From the IMG/VR virus record IMGVR_UViG_3300024299_000013, positions 1-61,488 of that record: 61,488 nucleotides of DNA; one strand, written 5' to 3'. The notes beneath the pieces are model-generated. The model did no database searches. It was not told the DNA's origin and saw nothing but the letters and a program-made list of their open reading frames with translations. Of this stretch, positions 54,072 through 61,488 are shown piece by piece; the first letter of the stretch is position 1, and each line of letters opens with the position of its first letter. The translations under genes and the position numbers were made by a program. The stretch comes from a virus.

Positions 54072-54127
54072 AATCATAAGTAAATCTTATGATTATTTGA
54101 CTAATGTTAAAAATATATTAGTCAAAT
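54072..54127. terminator. Two tandem perfect hairpins after gp46
   Basis: AATCATAAG (54072-54080) with CTTATGATT (54086-54094); and ATTTGACTAAT (54095-54105) with ATTAGTCAAAT (54117-54127). AT-rich stems of 9 and 11 bp without a T tract; possible weak terminators or mRNA end protection. Confidence 0.55.
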
Positions 54128-54153
54128 AGTTGCCCAAGCTCCCATTTTTACGG

Positions 54154-54190
54154 TATAATACTAGTATAAATGATAAAAAAGGAGTTACTT
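54154..54190 (+). promoter_or_regulatory. Promoter-leader element, copy 1
   Basis: GGTATAATA, a few bases, AGTATAAATGAT, A-run and GGAG. The TATAAT is at 54154-54159. No good -35; a GG-extended -10 is likely. The same element precedes the two genes at 54480 and 56792. Confidence 0.6.
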
Positions 54191-54388
54191 ATGTCTGACA
54201 ATAATTTTGAAGTTACAAATACCCAAGCAATGTTCAATATGTTTACAACTAGGTTCAAAATGGATACTGAGTCTGCGTTGAGAACTATGGAAAATAATGG
54301 GTTCGATACTGAAGGTGTTGTGACTAAAAGTTCTAATCAAGTGGGTTGTGAATCAAAAGATTTCTTCTCTGGTTATGAAGTTTCTTAA
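54191..54388 (+). CDS. Small protein of unknown function (65 aa)
   Basis: MSDNNFEVTNTQAMFNMF opening, then a helical middle (ESALRTMENNGFDTEGV) and a short polar end. Not recognised. Start at 54191 chosen because AAAGGAG stands seven bases upstream; the in-frame ATG at 54170 belongs to the leader element. It carries its own promoter element identical in layout to those of the VWA and AAA+ genes that follow, so it may belong to that regulon. Confidence 0.55.
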   Translation: MSDNNFEVTNTQAMFNMFTTRFKMDTESALRTMENNGFDTEGVVTKSSNQVGCESKDFFSGYEVS

Positions 54389-54439
54389 TACCCTTAAAAC
54401 AAAAGGTGGTATTCTTCTACCTATTTGCCAGTTTTAGGG

Positions 54440-54479
54440 TATAATAGGTAGTATAAATGATTGAAAAGGAGTGTTTAAA
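54440..54479 (+). promoter_or_regulatory. Promoter-leader element, copy 2
   Basis: GGGTATAATA, AGTATAAATGAT, AAAAGGAG. Here the leader ATG (54457) opens an eight-codon frame whose TGA overlaps the real start (ATGA at 54480). Confidence 0.6.
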
Positions 54480-56687
54480 ATGACTAAAATTAATATTGAT
54501 TCTAAAGGTTCGCTAGCAAAATTAATGGCTACTGAAAACCTTACTGTCCAACATAAAAAGGTTTCTACTGCATCGTTTGATGTTAAAAACCGTGTTCTAA
54601 ATCTACCAATCTGGGAAGATATGTCTAACGTTATGTATGACGGTCTTATTGGTCATGAGGTTGGACACGCTCTTTACACTCCATTTGATGAGTGGAAAAC
54701 CTTTGTTGTTGAAAATCCAAATTTAAAAGATTATGCCAACGTTATCGAGGATGCTCGAATTGAACGTATGATGAAAACCAAGTTCCCTGGAATGAAAAAA
54801 GTTTTCTTTGGTATGTATGATGAATTGAATATGAAAGACTTCTTTGGTATCGGTAATAAAGAAGATATTAATGAATATGGTATCCTTGACCGAATTAACT
54901 TGTTTTTCAAATTAGGTGTTCGTGTTGACCTTGAATTTACCCCTGAAGAAATGGTTTTTGTAAACCGTGCTGATAACACTAAGACGTTTGAAGATGTCCT
55001 TGAACTGACTTTAGATCTTGCTGAATATGCTAAGAATGAAGAGTTGAATACTGACTTTGACGACATGGGTGATTATGAAGAGGGTGACGTTGAAGAGGGT
55101 GAAGGTAATGAGTCAACCCCTATGCCTTCTAAACCTGGAGAAGATGATAATGAAGGTTCGGAAGAATCCTCTGGTTCTAGTCCAAACGGCAAAGATGGTG
55201 AGAGTGATGAGGGTGATGATTTTGATGGTGAAAATGCTTATTCTGATGGTTCTGGTGGTGATGAGGGTGAATTGCCTGTATCTGAAACTCAAAAGAACTT
55301 TGATGATAAAATGAATAGTCTTAACGATGAGTATGCGTCTAATCCAATTTATATTGATTTACCAAATACTAACATTAAAGAAGTTACTATTGGTTATAAA
55401 AAAGTGACTGCTTGTTTGAATGAATTCTTTGATGTTGATGATAATTATGATAGATATTATGGCGATGCCTCTGGTGTAAGAAAAAATATTGATGAAGAAC
55501 TTCGTCTTTGGAAAAAAGATACTTTGTCTGTTGTTAATTACATGGTTAAAGAATTTGAAATGAAACAGGCTGCTAGTGCTCACCGTAGAACTTCGGTTGG
55601 TAAGACTGGTGTTCTTGATACTAATAAAATGCATGCTTACAAATATGAAGAAGATATCTTCAAAAGGGTTGCAACTATTAAAGATGGTAAAAACCATGGT
55701 TTGGTTATGTACGTAGATTGGTCTGGTTCTATGAACGATAAATTGCTCGCTACTGTTAAGCAGACTATTACCCTTGTGATGTTTGCTAAAAAGGTTGGAA
55801 TCCCGTTCCGTGTTTATTCGTTTACTAACTCTACTGGAGCTAAACATTTGTATGAAGATGCAGAAACTGTATTTTACGGTGACAACGATAGTGGTAATTT
55901 TAACTTTGACCACCTTGTTTTGGGACGTGTTAGTATGCTTGAGTTTTTCAATGAAAAAATGAATGCTCGTGAATTTAAAAATGGTATTGATAACTTTTAT
56001 AAGATGGGCATTGCCGCCGGTTGGGATAGCAAATATTCTATTAGAACTCCTAGAGGATTTGATCTTGCGTCTACACCGTTGAATGAGGCAATTATTGGTT
56101 CGTTTGAAATGGTTGAAGACTTCAAACGTGAAACTGGTCGTGAAAAAATCAACGTAGTTTGGTTGACTGACGGTGGAGCTGATGGTAATGACAAATATTA
56201 TAATGCTGAAGAAAAATGGGCAATCAATGGTATTGTGACTTGGGGTGATAACCGTAAACATTTAGTTATCCGTGACCCAAAAACTAGAAAGTATATTGCT
56301 GAACAAAAAGATTATAATGATTTGACTCCAAGTTTATTAACCGCTTTGGGTGACCGTTGTGGTGTGAATGTTATTGGATTCTTCTTGACCGATGCTCGCA
56401 ATATTAATAATAAAATTGATAGAACTGTCGGTTGGGAAAAGTCTACTGAAGAAAAAAAGAAATTTAAAAAAACTGGTTATTCTTCGTTCGTTTCTGGTGG
56501 TTATGATAAATATTTCATGGTCAACTCCAATTCTATGGACAAAGAAGTGACGATGCCTGAAGAAGTAGAAAAAGATAAAACTGGTGGTGTTAATAAGGCA
56601 AAATTGAGAACTGCCTTTAAAAAGTTCTCGAAGGGTCGTAAAGTGAACAAGATGTTACTGAATGAGTTCATTTCGATGGTTGCGTAA
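54480..56687 (+). CDS. CobT-like protein: zinc-metallopeptidase-type domain plus VWA domain (735 aa)
   Basis: The N-terminal domain holds HEVGH (residues 59-63) with NVIEDARIE (Glu90) as a likely third ligand. An acidic low-complexity linker occupies about 190-275. A C-terminal von Willebrand A domain carries the metal site DWSGSM (Asp413) and a second block WLTDGGADGND. This is the layout of CobT/DUF2201-type partners of MoxR AAA+ ATPases, and such an ATPase is encoded next. Start at 54480, eight bases after AAAAGGAG. Marine T4-like phages carry relatives often called peptidase. Whether it cuts peptide, loads metal or remodels a complex is not known. Confidence 0.8.
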   Translation: MTKINIDSKGSLAKLMATENLTVQHKKVSTASFDVKNRVLNLPIWEDMSNVMYDGLIGHEVGHALYTPFDEWKTFVVENPNLKDYANVIEDARIERMMKTKFPGMKKVFFGMYDELNMKDFFGIGNKEDINEYGILDRINLFFKLGVRVDLEFTPEEMVFVNRADNTKTFEDVLELTLDLAEYAKNEELNTDFDDMGDYEEGDVEEGEGNESTPMPSKPGEDDNEGSEESSGSSPNGKDGESDEGDDFDGENAYSDGSGGDEGELPVSETQKNFDDKMNSLNDEYASNPIYIDLPNTNIKEVTIGYKKVTACLNEFFDVDDNYDRYYGDASGVRKNIDEELRLWKKDTLSVVNYMVKEFEMKQAASAHRRTSVGKTGVLDTNKMHAYKYEEDIFKRVATIKDGKNHGLVMYVDWSGSMNDKLLATVKQTITLVMFAKKVGIPFRVYSFTNSTGAKHLYEDAETVFYGDNDSGNFNFDHLVLGRVSMLEFFNEKMNAREFKNGIDNFYKMGIAAGWDSKYSIRTPRGFDLASTPLNEAIIGSFEMVEDFKRETGREKINVVWLTDGGADGNDKYYNAEEKWAINGIVTWGDNRKHLVIRDPKTRKYIAEQKDYNDLTPSLLTALGDRCGVNVIGFFLTDARNINNKIDRTVGWEKSTEEKKKFKKTGYSSFVSGGYDKYFMVNSNSMDKEVTMPEEVEKDKTGGVNKAKLRTAFKKFSKGRKVNKMLLNEFISMVA

Positions 56688-56727
56688 TAACCCTTTTATT
56701 TACCTGTGTATAAAGTCAAAATATCGC

Positions 56728-56791
56728 TTTACTTTTCAGGGAACAAAGGGTATAATACGTAGTATAAATGATAAAAAAAGGAGTAATAAAA
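56728..56791 (+). promoter_or_regulatory. Promoter and leader of the AAA+ gene, copy 3 of the element
   Basis: TTTACT (56728-56733), 17 bp, TATAAT (56751-56756), then AGTATAAATGAT, an A-run and GGAG. Unlike copies 1 and 2 it has a full early-type -35. Confidence 0.75.
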
Positions 56792-58000
56792 ATGAGTAAA
56801 AAAATTAATGTAAATGACTTTGCCGCAGCCTCTAACGAGTTATTCGGCACTAACGAATTGACACGTGCCCAAATGATGCGTGTCAAAGAAGTGTATGATG
56901 TATGTGTGCCTTCTGCTATTGTAAATGACAAATCAAACTTGGTTTCTCGTGGTGTGTATCGTGTTCCTAATGATGGAACTGGAATTGCGCCTACAAAGGC
57001 TGTATTGGTAGAAACTGATATAATTGCCGGAAATGATGAAATTGCAGAATCCTCTAAATCTACTTTCACTACTGGATCTGCTATGAGTCTTGACTCTGCA
57101 ATCTCGTTTATCCCGAAAGTTGATAATACGTATGTGTCTTGGGGAAATGCTGGTGATATTAAAAAGATTCTAAAATCTAAATTGTTCTTCCCAGTTTATT
57201 TAACAGGTATGTCTGGTAATGGTAAGACGTTCGGTATTGAACAAACGTGTGCTACTTTGGGTCGTGAAATGATTCGAATTAACTTTACTGCTGAAACTGA
57301 TGAAGATGACCTTTTTGGTGGTTTTCGTTTGGTGAATGGTGAGACTGTGTTTCAATACGGTCCAGTTGTTGAAGCAATGAAACGTGGTGCTGTATTGTTA
57401 CTTGACGAGATTGACCTTGCATCTTCTAAGGTGATGGCGTTACAGTCTGTCCTTGAAGGAAAGGGTTATTTCATTAAGAAACGTGGTGAGTGGGTTGAAC
57501 CTTCTAAAGGTTTCACTGTTATTGCTACTGCCAATACAAAAGGTAAAGGTTCTGATGATGGACGTTTTGTTGGTACTAACGTTATGAATGAAGCATTCCT
57601 TGACCGATTTTCGGTGACTATGTATCAAGCATACCCTTCTGAAGCAATCGAGAAAAAGATTCTTCAAAAGGCTGCTGAAGGGTTTGGACTTCGTTCTGCT
57701 GAAGTGGATGCGTTTATTCCAAACCTTACAATGTGGGGTGACATTATCCGTAAGACTTTTGAAGACGGTGGTGTTGATGAAATCGTTTCTACTCGTAGAT
57801 TGGTTGATATTTTGAAATCTTACTCTATCTTCGGAAAGAAAGATAAAGCAATCAAAATGGCAATTGAACGTTTTGATGATGAGACTAAAGAATCATTCCT
57901 TTCTCTTTATGAAAAGATTGATGCTAGTGTTGGAAATGAACAGTATGGTACTTCGGTTGACCCAGAAGAGTTTGCTGAAAAGTCAACTGATAGTTTTTAA
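56792..58000 (+). CDS. cobS: MoxR/CobS-like AAA+ ATPase (402 aa)
   Basis: Walker A GMSGNGKT (residues 139-146), ETDEDDLFGGF, Walker B VLLLDEIDL (201-209), sensor 1 IATANTKGKG and the Arg finger region EAFLDRF define a MoxR-class ATPase; in marine phages this family is labelled CobS. CobS proper works with CobT in cobaltochelatase, but MoxR-VWA pairs more generally remodel or insert metal into protein complexes. The adjacent VWA/metallopeptidase gene with the same promoter element makes an ATPase-adaptor pair likely. Start at 56792 follows AAAGGAG; the ATG at 56768 lies in the leader. Confidence 0.85.
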   Translation: MSKKINVNDFAAASNELFGTNELTRAQMMRVKEVYDVCVPSAIVNDKSNLVSRGVYRVPNDGTGIAPTKAVLVETDIIAGNDEIAESSKSTFTTGSAMSLDSAISFIPKVDNTYVSWGNAGDIKKILKSKLFFPVYLTGMSGNGKTFGIEQTCATLGREMIRINFTAETDEDDLFGGFRLVNGETVFQYGPVVEAMKRGAVLLLDEIDLASSKVMALQSVLEGKGYFIKKRGEWVEPSKGFTVIATANTKGKGSDDGRFVGTNVMNEAFLDRFSVTMYQAYPSEAIEKKILQKAAEGFGLRSAEVDAFIPNLTMWGDIIRKTFEDGGVDEIVSTRRLVDILKSYSIFGKKDKAIKMAIERFDDETKESFLSLYEKIDASVGNEQYGTSVDPEEFAEKSTDSF

Positions 58001-58017
58001 CCCTAACAGCCCTTTAT

Positions 58018-58350
58018 ATGAAGCAAATGGAAAATAATATGAATAATATTGAATGGAAATATGGGGAGGGGACAACCCTTCTCGAATTGACCGAATACAT
58101 TGAGGGAACATATGGTGCTCATTATACTAATAAGAATAATGATGTCCAAACGTTAGATGTATTTGAATCTCGTGGGACACTATCATCGACTTCGATTGAT
58201 AATGCGATTAAATATCTCATGAGGTATGGTAAGAAGTCTGGAAAGAATAAGATGGACTTAATTAAAGCAATGCACTACCTTGTGCTTGCTACTGGATTTG
58301 ACCGAAAGAATGGTGAGTTTGACTCGGACACAATCTACGAAAAAAAATAA
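58018..58350 (+). CDS. DUF3310-like protein (110 aa)
   Basis: The block SIDNAIKYLMRYGKKSGKNK with MDLIKAMHYLVLA is the DUF3310 pattern (N-A-I-K-Y-L-x-R, then K-A-x-x-Y-L), a small helical domain of unknown function common in phages. The N-terminal half is not recognised. Three in-frame ATG codons (58018, 58027, 58039) lie close together without a clear ribosome site, so the true start is uncertain. It is likely cotranscribed with the AAA+ gene. Confidence 0.65.
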   Translation: MKQMENNMNNIEWKYGEGTTLLELTEYIEGTYGAHYTNKNNDVQTLDVFESRGTLSSTSIDNAIKYLMRYGKKSGKNKMDLIKAMHYLVLATGFDRKNGEFDSDTIYEKK

Positions 58351-58361
58351 TAACAAAATAC

Positions 58362-58390
58362 TTTACTTTACATCAAAAGTATAGTATAAT
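58362..58390 (+). promoter_or_regulatory. Early-type promoter of gene 45
   Basis: TTTACT (58362-58367), 17 bp, TATAAT (58385-58390). The stretch CAAAAGTATAGTATAATAT is shared with the uvsY promoter. Confidence 0.85.
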
Positions 58391-58418
58391 ATATGTAACA
58401 ATCGAATAAAGGATAATA

Positions 58419-59081
58419 ATGCAATTAAGTGAAAAGACAATTGGAATTCTAAAGAATTTCGCAACAATCAACCAATCAATTTTAATTAAAGAGGGTTCTA
58501 AATTAGACACAATGAGTGTTCAAAAGAACGTACTTGCTAGTTCTGCTGTGGAAGAAACTTTCCCAAAAGAATTTGGTATTTACGATTTGAATGAATTTTT
58601 ATCTGCTGTATCTTTATTTGATAAACCAGAATTAGACTTCGGTGATAACAGTGTTACTATTACAGGGCAAGACGGTTCTACAACTTCTTATTGGTATGCC
58701 GATAAATCAATTATCGTATATCCCGAGAAAGAAATTACAATGCCAGAAACTGAGATTAATTTCAAATTAACAGCCGCTACTTTCACTAAACTTCAACGTG
58801 CTACTGGTACTCTAGGTTTAAATGACTTATGTATTAAGAATGTAGATGATAAGATTGTTGCTGAAGTACAAGATAAACGCAACGACACATCTAATACCTA
58901 CTCTATTGAAGTTGGTGATTATGATGGTGACGAAAACTTCAATTTCTACTTCTTAACTGAACGTATGAAGATGTTAGCAAACGATTATGATGTGAATATT
59001 TCTTCAAAGAATATTTCTAAGTTTACTTCTGGTGATTTGACTTACTGGGTAGCATTAGAGGCAGATTCTACTTATGGTTAA
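58419..59081 (+). CDS. 45: Sliding clamp gp45
   Basis: Trimeric processivity clamp for DNA polymerase and activator of late transcription through gp55. LSEKTIGILKNFATINQSIL, FPKEFGIYDLNEFLSAVSLF and the C-terminal half of two clamp domains fit gp45; 220 aa against 228 in T4. AAAGGAT precedes the ATG. Its end overlaps gp44 by eight bases. First gene of the replication cluster 45-44-62-regA-43. Confidence 0.94.
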   Translation: MQLSEKTIGILKNFATINQSILIKEGSKLDTMSVQKNVLASSAVEETFPKEFGIYDLNEFLSAVSLFDKPELDFGDNSVTITGQDGSTTSYWYADKSIIVYPEKEITMPETEINFKLTAATFTKLQRATGTLGLNDLCIKNVDDKIVAEVQDKRNDTSNTYSIEVGDYDGDENFNFYFLTERMKMLANDYDVNISSKNISKFTSGDLTYWVALEADSTYG

Positions 59082-60021
59082 ACAAGACGAATTCTTATGG
59101 GTCGAGAAATACAGACCCCAGAATATCGAAGACTGTATATTACCCGACTCAATAAAATCAACGTTTAAAGAATTTATTGCAGCGGGTGATATGCCTAACT
59201 TGTTATTGTCTGGAACTGCTGGTACTGGTAAGACTACCATCGCAAAGGCATTATGTAATGAGTTGGGATATACGTCGTTGGTTGTTAATGGTTCTTTAGA
59301 CCGTAATATTGACACTCTAAGGAACGAAATTGCATCCTTTGCATCAACTGTTTCTTTTGATGGTGGAAAGAAGTGTATCATCCTAGATGAAGCAGACTAC
59401 TTAAACCCTCAATCATTTCAACCTGCATTGCGTGGTTTCATTGAGACGTTTAGTAAGAACGTTCGATTCATTCTAACGTGTAACTTTAAAGATAAAATCA
59501 TCGAACCGATTCATTCTCGTACAACGTTGATTGATTTCCGTACTGGAAAGAAAGAAATGCCTGAGATTATGGGTGTGCTGATGAAACGTATATTAAACAT
59601 CTTAAAGGAAGAAACCGTTAAAGTTGAAGACCCTAAGATTGTTGCTGAGGTTATTAAGAAACATTACCCCGATATTCGTAGAATCTTAAATGAGATGCAA
59701 CGTTATTCTGCAGGTGGTGTGATTGATATTGGTATTCTTGCCAATGTTGGTGAGACTGATGTTACATCTTTAATGAAATATTTAAAGGATAGAGACTTCG
59801 GTAAAATGAGACAGTGGGTTGTTGAGAATATCGATGCAGACCCAGTTCGTATTTTTAGAACGATTTATGATAACATGCATGATTACTTAGCACCATCATC
59901 AATACCTCAAATCGTATTATTGATTGGTGAATATCAATACAAACAGGCATTTGTACAAGATAGAGAAATTAATTTAGTTGCTTTCTTAACAGAAGTAATG
60001 GTGGAGGCTGAATGGAAGTAG
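59074..60021 (+). CDS. 44: Clamp loader large subunit gp44
   Basis: AAA+ ATPase that with gp62 opens the clamp on primed DNA. EKYRPQNIEDCILP opening, Walker A GTAGTGKT (residues 47-54), Walker B IILDEADYL (102-110), sensor 1 LTCNFKDK and the SRT arginine finger. 315 aa against 319 in T4. Overlaps gp45 by eight and the MazG-like gene by ten bases. Confidence 0.96.
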   Translation: MVKQDEFLWVEKYRPQNIEDCILPDSIKSTFKEFIAAGDMPNLLLSGTAGTGKTTIAKALCNELGYTSLVVNGSLDRNIDTLRNEIASFASTVSFDGGKKCIILDEADYLNPQSFQPALRGFIETFSKNVRFILTCNFKDKIIEPIHSRTTLIDFRTGKKEMPEIMGVLMKRILNILKEETVKVEDPKIVAEVIKKHYPDIRRILNEMQRYSAGGVIDIGILANVGETDVTSLMKYLKDRDFGKMRQWVVENIDADPVRIFRTIYDNMHDYLAPSSIPQIVLLIGEYQYKQAFVQDREINLVAFLTEVMVEAEWK

Positions 60022-60308
60022 ATGTATTAATTGACCAGTGGTTTTGGGATAGAGGAATCACGCAAAATGGCAAACCAATGGCACAAGCAATCAAAACGTT
60101 GGAAGAAACAACTGAGTTGCTTGATGCTTTAAATAAAAATGATAAGTATGAAGTGATGGATGCTATTGGTGATATTTACGTAACACTAAGAGGCGTGTGT
60201 TTAACATACGGTGTGTTTATGGAAGACTGTATCGACCAATCATATAATGAAATTAAAGACCGCAAAGGACATTTGACTCCCGAAGGTACTTTTGTAAAGG
60301 AGAAATAG
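60012..60308 (+). CDS. MazG-like nucleotide pyrophosphohydrolase (98 aa)
   Basis: All-alpha NTP pyrophosphatase fold. EETTELLDAL (Glu31, Glu32, Glu35) followed by EVMDAIGDIYVTL (Glu47, Asp50, Asp54) give the metal-binding ExxE...ExxD pattern; GTFVKEK end is typical of phage members. Such enzymes hydrolyse (d)NTPs or alarmones; the substrate is not evident. It is inserted between gp44 and gp62, which are adjacent in T4, and overlaps gp44 by ten bases. Confidence 0.8.
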   Translation: MEVDVLIDQWFWDRGITQNGKPMAQAIKTLEETTELLDALNKNDKYEVMDAIGDIYVTLRGVCLTYGVFMEDCIDQSYNEIKDRKGHLTPEGTFVKEK

Positions 60309-60309
60309 T

Positions 60310-60627
60310 ATGGAATCTGCTATTAAAGTTGTATCTGAAAAGTCAGCAATGAAAATGATTAAGAACTTTGACAACCTAGTCTTGGTTCATTCTAAAGATG
60401 GTTGTCCTGTATGTGAGTATTTCATTCCGGAAGTATTAGAACCTATCCTAAAAGACTGGCCGCACGTTAAAGTTAAAATGATTAAAGAACAACTGACGTT
60501 CCCAGTAGGGTCTCATCCAGTTATTTACTTTTTCAAAAACAGTAAATGTGTTATGCACCCTAGTGGATCTGCTCCAGAAAAAGCAGTCCGTGAAATGATG
60601 GAAGCTCTGTATGGCAAACCTATTTAA
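60310..60627 (+). CDS. Thioredoxin-fold protein with CPVC active site (105 aa)
   Basis: LVLVHSKDGCPVCEYFIP puts Cys32 and Cys35 in a CxxC at the usual place after the first strand; SHPVIYFF gives the cis-proline (Pro70) and the next strand. It is probably a cytosolic redox partner, for example for ribonucleotide reductase, though none is in the window. It could also help keep the 37-cysteine tail protein reduced (speculative). It follows the MazG-like gene by one base and overlaps gp62 by 17. Confidence 0.82.
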   Translation: MESAIKVVSEKSAMKMIKNFDNLVLVHSKDGCPVCEYFIPEVLEPILKDWPHVKVKMIKEQLTFPVGSHPVIYFFKNSKCVMHPSGSAPEKAVREMMEALYGKPI

Positions 60628-61036
60628 AGATATCCTACCCGATTTAAACTTCGGGCATAAAAACCTAATTAGAACAGGTGATATGGAGGAATCTCATTAC
60701 ATCAAGCAACGGTTTTTGATTAACCGTTCGTTGAGTATGAGTCCAGATACCATAATGCAGTCTAATGATATGAATCATTATTATGACCTTGATGGCATGC
60801 TTCAGTATGATTATTTTATAAATAATATAAGAAAGAAGAAACGTTGGAACAAGTGGGCGAAAACCAACAAGACGTCTTCTAAAGTTGATATTATTAAAGA
60901 ATATTATAATTATAATGAACAACGGGCGGTCGAGGTCTTACCTTTATTGTCTGGCGAACAGTTTGACTTTATGAAAAGTAAACTGAACAAAGGTGGTAAT
61001 GATGTGGGTTCAAAACGGATTAGGAAAAATAAGTGA
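60611..61036 (+). CDS. 62: Clamp loader small subunit gp62
   Basis: Non-catalytic clamp loader subunit. ANLFKDILPDLNFGHKNLIR, the NRSLSMSPDTIMQSNDMNHY block, RKKKRWNKWAK and LLSGEQFDFMKSKL agree with the short gp62 of marine T4-like phages; 141 aa, shorter than T4 gp62 (187). Placement before regA supports it. Both ends overlap neighbours (17 bases with the thioredoxin, 35 with regA). Confidence 0.85.
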   Translation: MANLFKDILPDLNFGHKNLIRTGDMEESHYIKQRFLINRSLSMSPDTIMQSNDMNHYYDLDGMLQYDYFINNIRKKKRWNKWAKTNKTSSKVDIIKEYYNYNEQRAVEVLPLLSGEQFDFMKSKLNKGGNDVGSKRIRKNK

Positions 61037-61466
61037 CATTAATTCTAGAAGGGTGTCAAAACAAGAGCAATATTTTGAGTGGTATCAAGACGAATTGCTT
61101 GAAATACAATTTGAAAATGATAATGACTTTTTAAAGATTAAAGAAACATTAACACGCATTGGCATAGCATCAAATAAAGACAAAACTCTATACCAATCAA
61201 CTCATATTTTACATAAACGTGGAAAGTATTACATAGTTCATTTTAAAGAGTTGTTTGCCCTTGATGGTAAAAATACCAATATAGAAGTTGGTGATATTGA
61301 ACGAAGAAATGCAATTGCAAGTTTGTTAGTTGAGTGGAATTTATTGACGGTTGTTAATATTGAACAATTAGAACCAATGGGACACATTGGACAGTTTAAA
61401 GTGATATCGTTTAAAGATAAACGAAATTGGGAATTAGTTCCCAAATATACTATTGGAAATAGATAA
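61002..61466 (+). CDS. regA: Translational repressor RegA, N-terminally extended
   Basis: RNA-binding protein that represses early mRNAs by covering start sites. LKIKETLTRIGIASNKDKTL, YQSTHILHKRGKYYIVHFKE and the C-terminal WELVPKYTIGN are nearly the T4 sequence (122 aa). About 30 extra residues precede the T4 start; ATG 61002 is chosen because AAAGGTGG lies six bases before it (61002 gives 154 aa; the ATG at 60999 is also possible). The stop shares its last base with the next start, as expected for regA-43. Confidence 0.95.
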   Translation: MWVQNGLGKISDINSRRVSKQEQYFEWYQDELLEIQFENDNDFLKIKETLTRIGIASNKDKTLYQSTHILHKRGKYYIVHFKELFALDGKNTNIEVGDIERRNAIASLLVEWNLLTVVNIEQLEPMGHIGQFKVISFKDKRNWELVPKYTIGNR

Positions 61467-61488
61467 TGAAATATAATAGATTTTACGA
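61466..61488 (+). CDS. 43: Start of the gene in the DNA polymerase gp43 position (cut by window end)
   Basis: ATG overlaps the regA stop (TAATG) and opens MKYNRFY before the window ends. In T4 and its marine relatives gene 43 follows regA. Seven codons cannot prove identity; the call rests on gene order. Confidence 0.6.

Noticed and set aside
55359-56261. Long - strand open frame (300 aa) opposite the VWA gene
   Set aside because: It is fully antisense to a gene with clear motifs, its sequence has no family features and is Phe/Ile/Ser/Thr-rich as expected for a complement of this coding strand.

Overview
The window is a contiguous 61.5 kb piece of a T4-like contractile-tailed phage (myovirus). 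Its AT-rich composition, its giant modular tail proteins and its cargo genes resemble marine T4-like phages of Gram-negative bacteria. No photosynthesis gene, tRNA, integrase, IS element or CRISPR array was seen. The host is unknown; the ADP-heptose genes suggest a host with lipopolysaccharide. Nearly everything reads on the + strand. The only convincing - strand genes are an hldE/cupin pair in a sugar cassette. Functions rest on reading protein motifs and gene order; no database search was possible.

Layout. (1) 1-28.4 kb, baseplate and tail fibres: the end of gp6, a 2353-aa protein in the gp7 position, gp8, a 1829-aa DUF4815-type protein, two small proteins, a 2343-aa and an 1159-aa modular protein, a 37-cysteine Gly-rich adhesin and a tail-assembly-chaperone-like protein. 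(2) 28.4-34.1 kb, sugar cassette: a GT9 glycosyltransferase, a NodU-type carbamoyltransferase, HldD, and on the - strand HldE and a cupin. (3) 34.1-47.9 kb, virion assembly: two small membrane proteins, then gp13, 14, 15, 16, a small membrane protein, gp17, 18, 19, 20, a gp67-like peptide, a two-charge core protein, a small core protein, gp21, 22, 23 and a tail-tube-fold protein. (4) 47.9-61.5 kb, recombination, transcription and replication: UvsY, UvsW, an LSm-like protein, a 600-nt non-coding region that looks like a structured RNA, gp55 (late sigma), gp47, gp46, a metallopeptidase/VWA protein with a MoxR/CobS-like AAA+ ATPase, a DUF3310-like protein, gp45, gp44, a MazG-like protein, a thioredoxin-like protein, gp62, RegA and the first codons of the gene in the gp43 (DNA polymerase) position.

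Regulation is legible. Exact TATAAATA boxes, the T4 late promoter recognised by gp55, stand before gp8, the 1159-aa fibre, the GT9 gene, the membrane protein/gp13 group, gp18, gp20, gp22, the tube-fold gene and the non-coding RNA. A second class, TTTACT or TTGAC(A/T), a 17-bp spacer and TATAAT, stands before GT9, uvsY, the RNA, gp55, the AAA+ gene and gp45. Two nearly identical rho-independent terminators close the tail-fibre block and the gp23 block.

The strongest candidate for something undescribed is in the giant structural proteins. One carries a full PQQ-type sugar dehydrogenase (GSDH) beta-propeller with its catalytic His/Asp pair at the expected spacing. Another carries two cupredoxin domains with complete type-1 copper ligand sets, and a third has a degenerate one. 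All three share a histidine-pair repeat (HxH, helix, HxH, HxH). Together they suggest a virion displaying metal and redox modules. The second candidate is the structured RNA between uvsW and gene 55, with early and late promoters and a 24-bp perfect inverted repeat.
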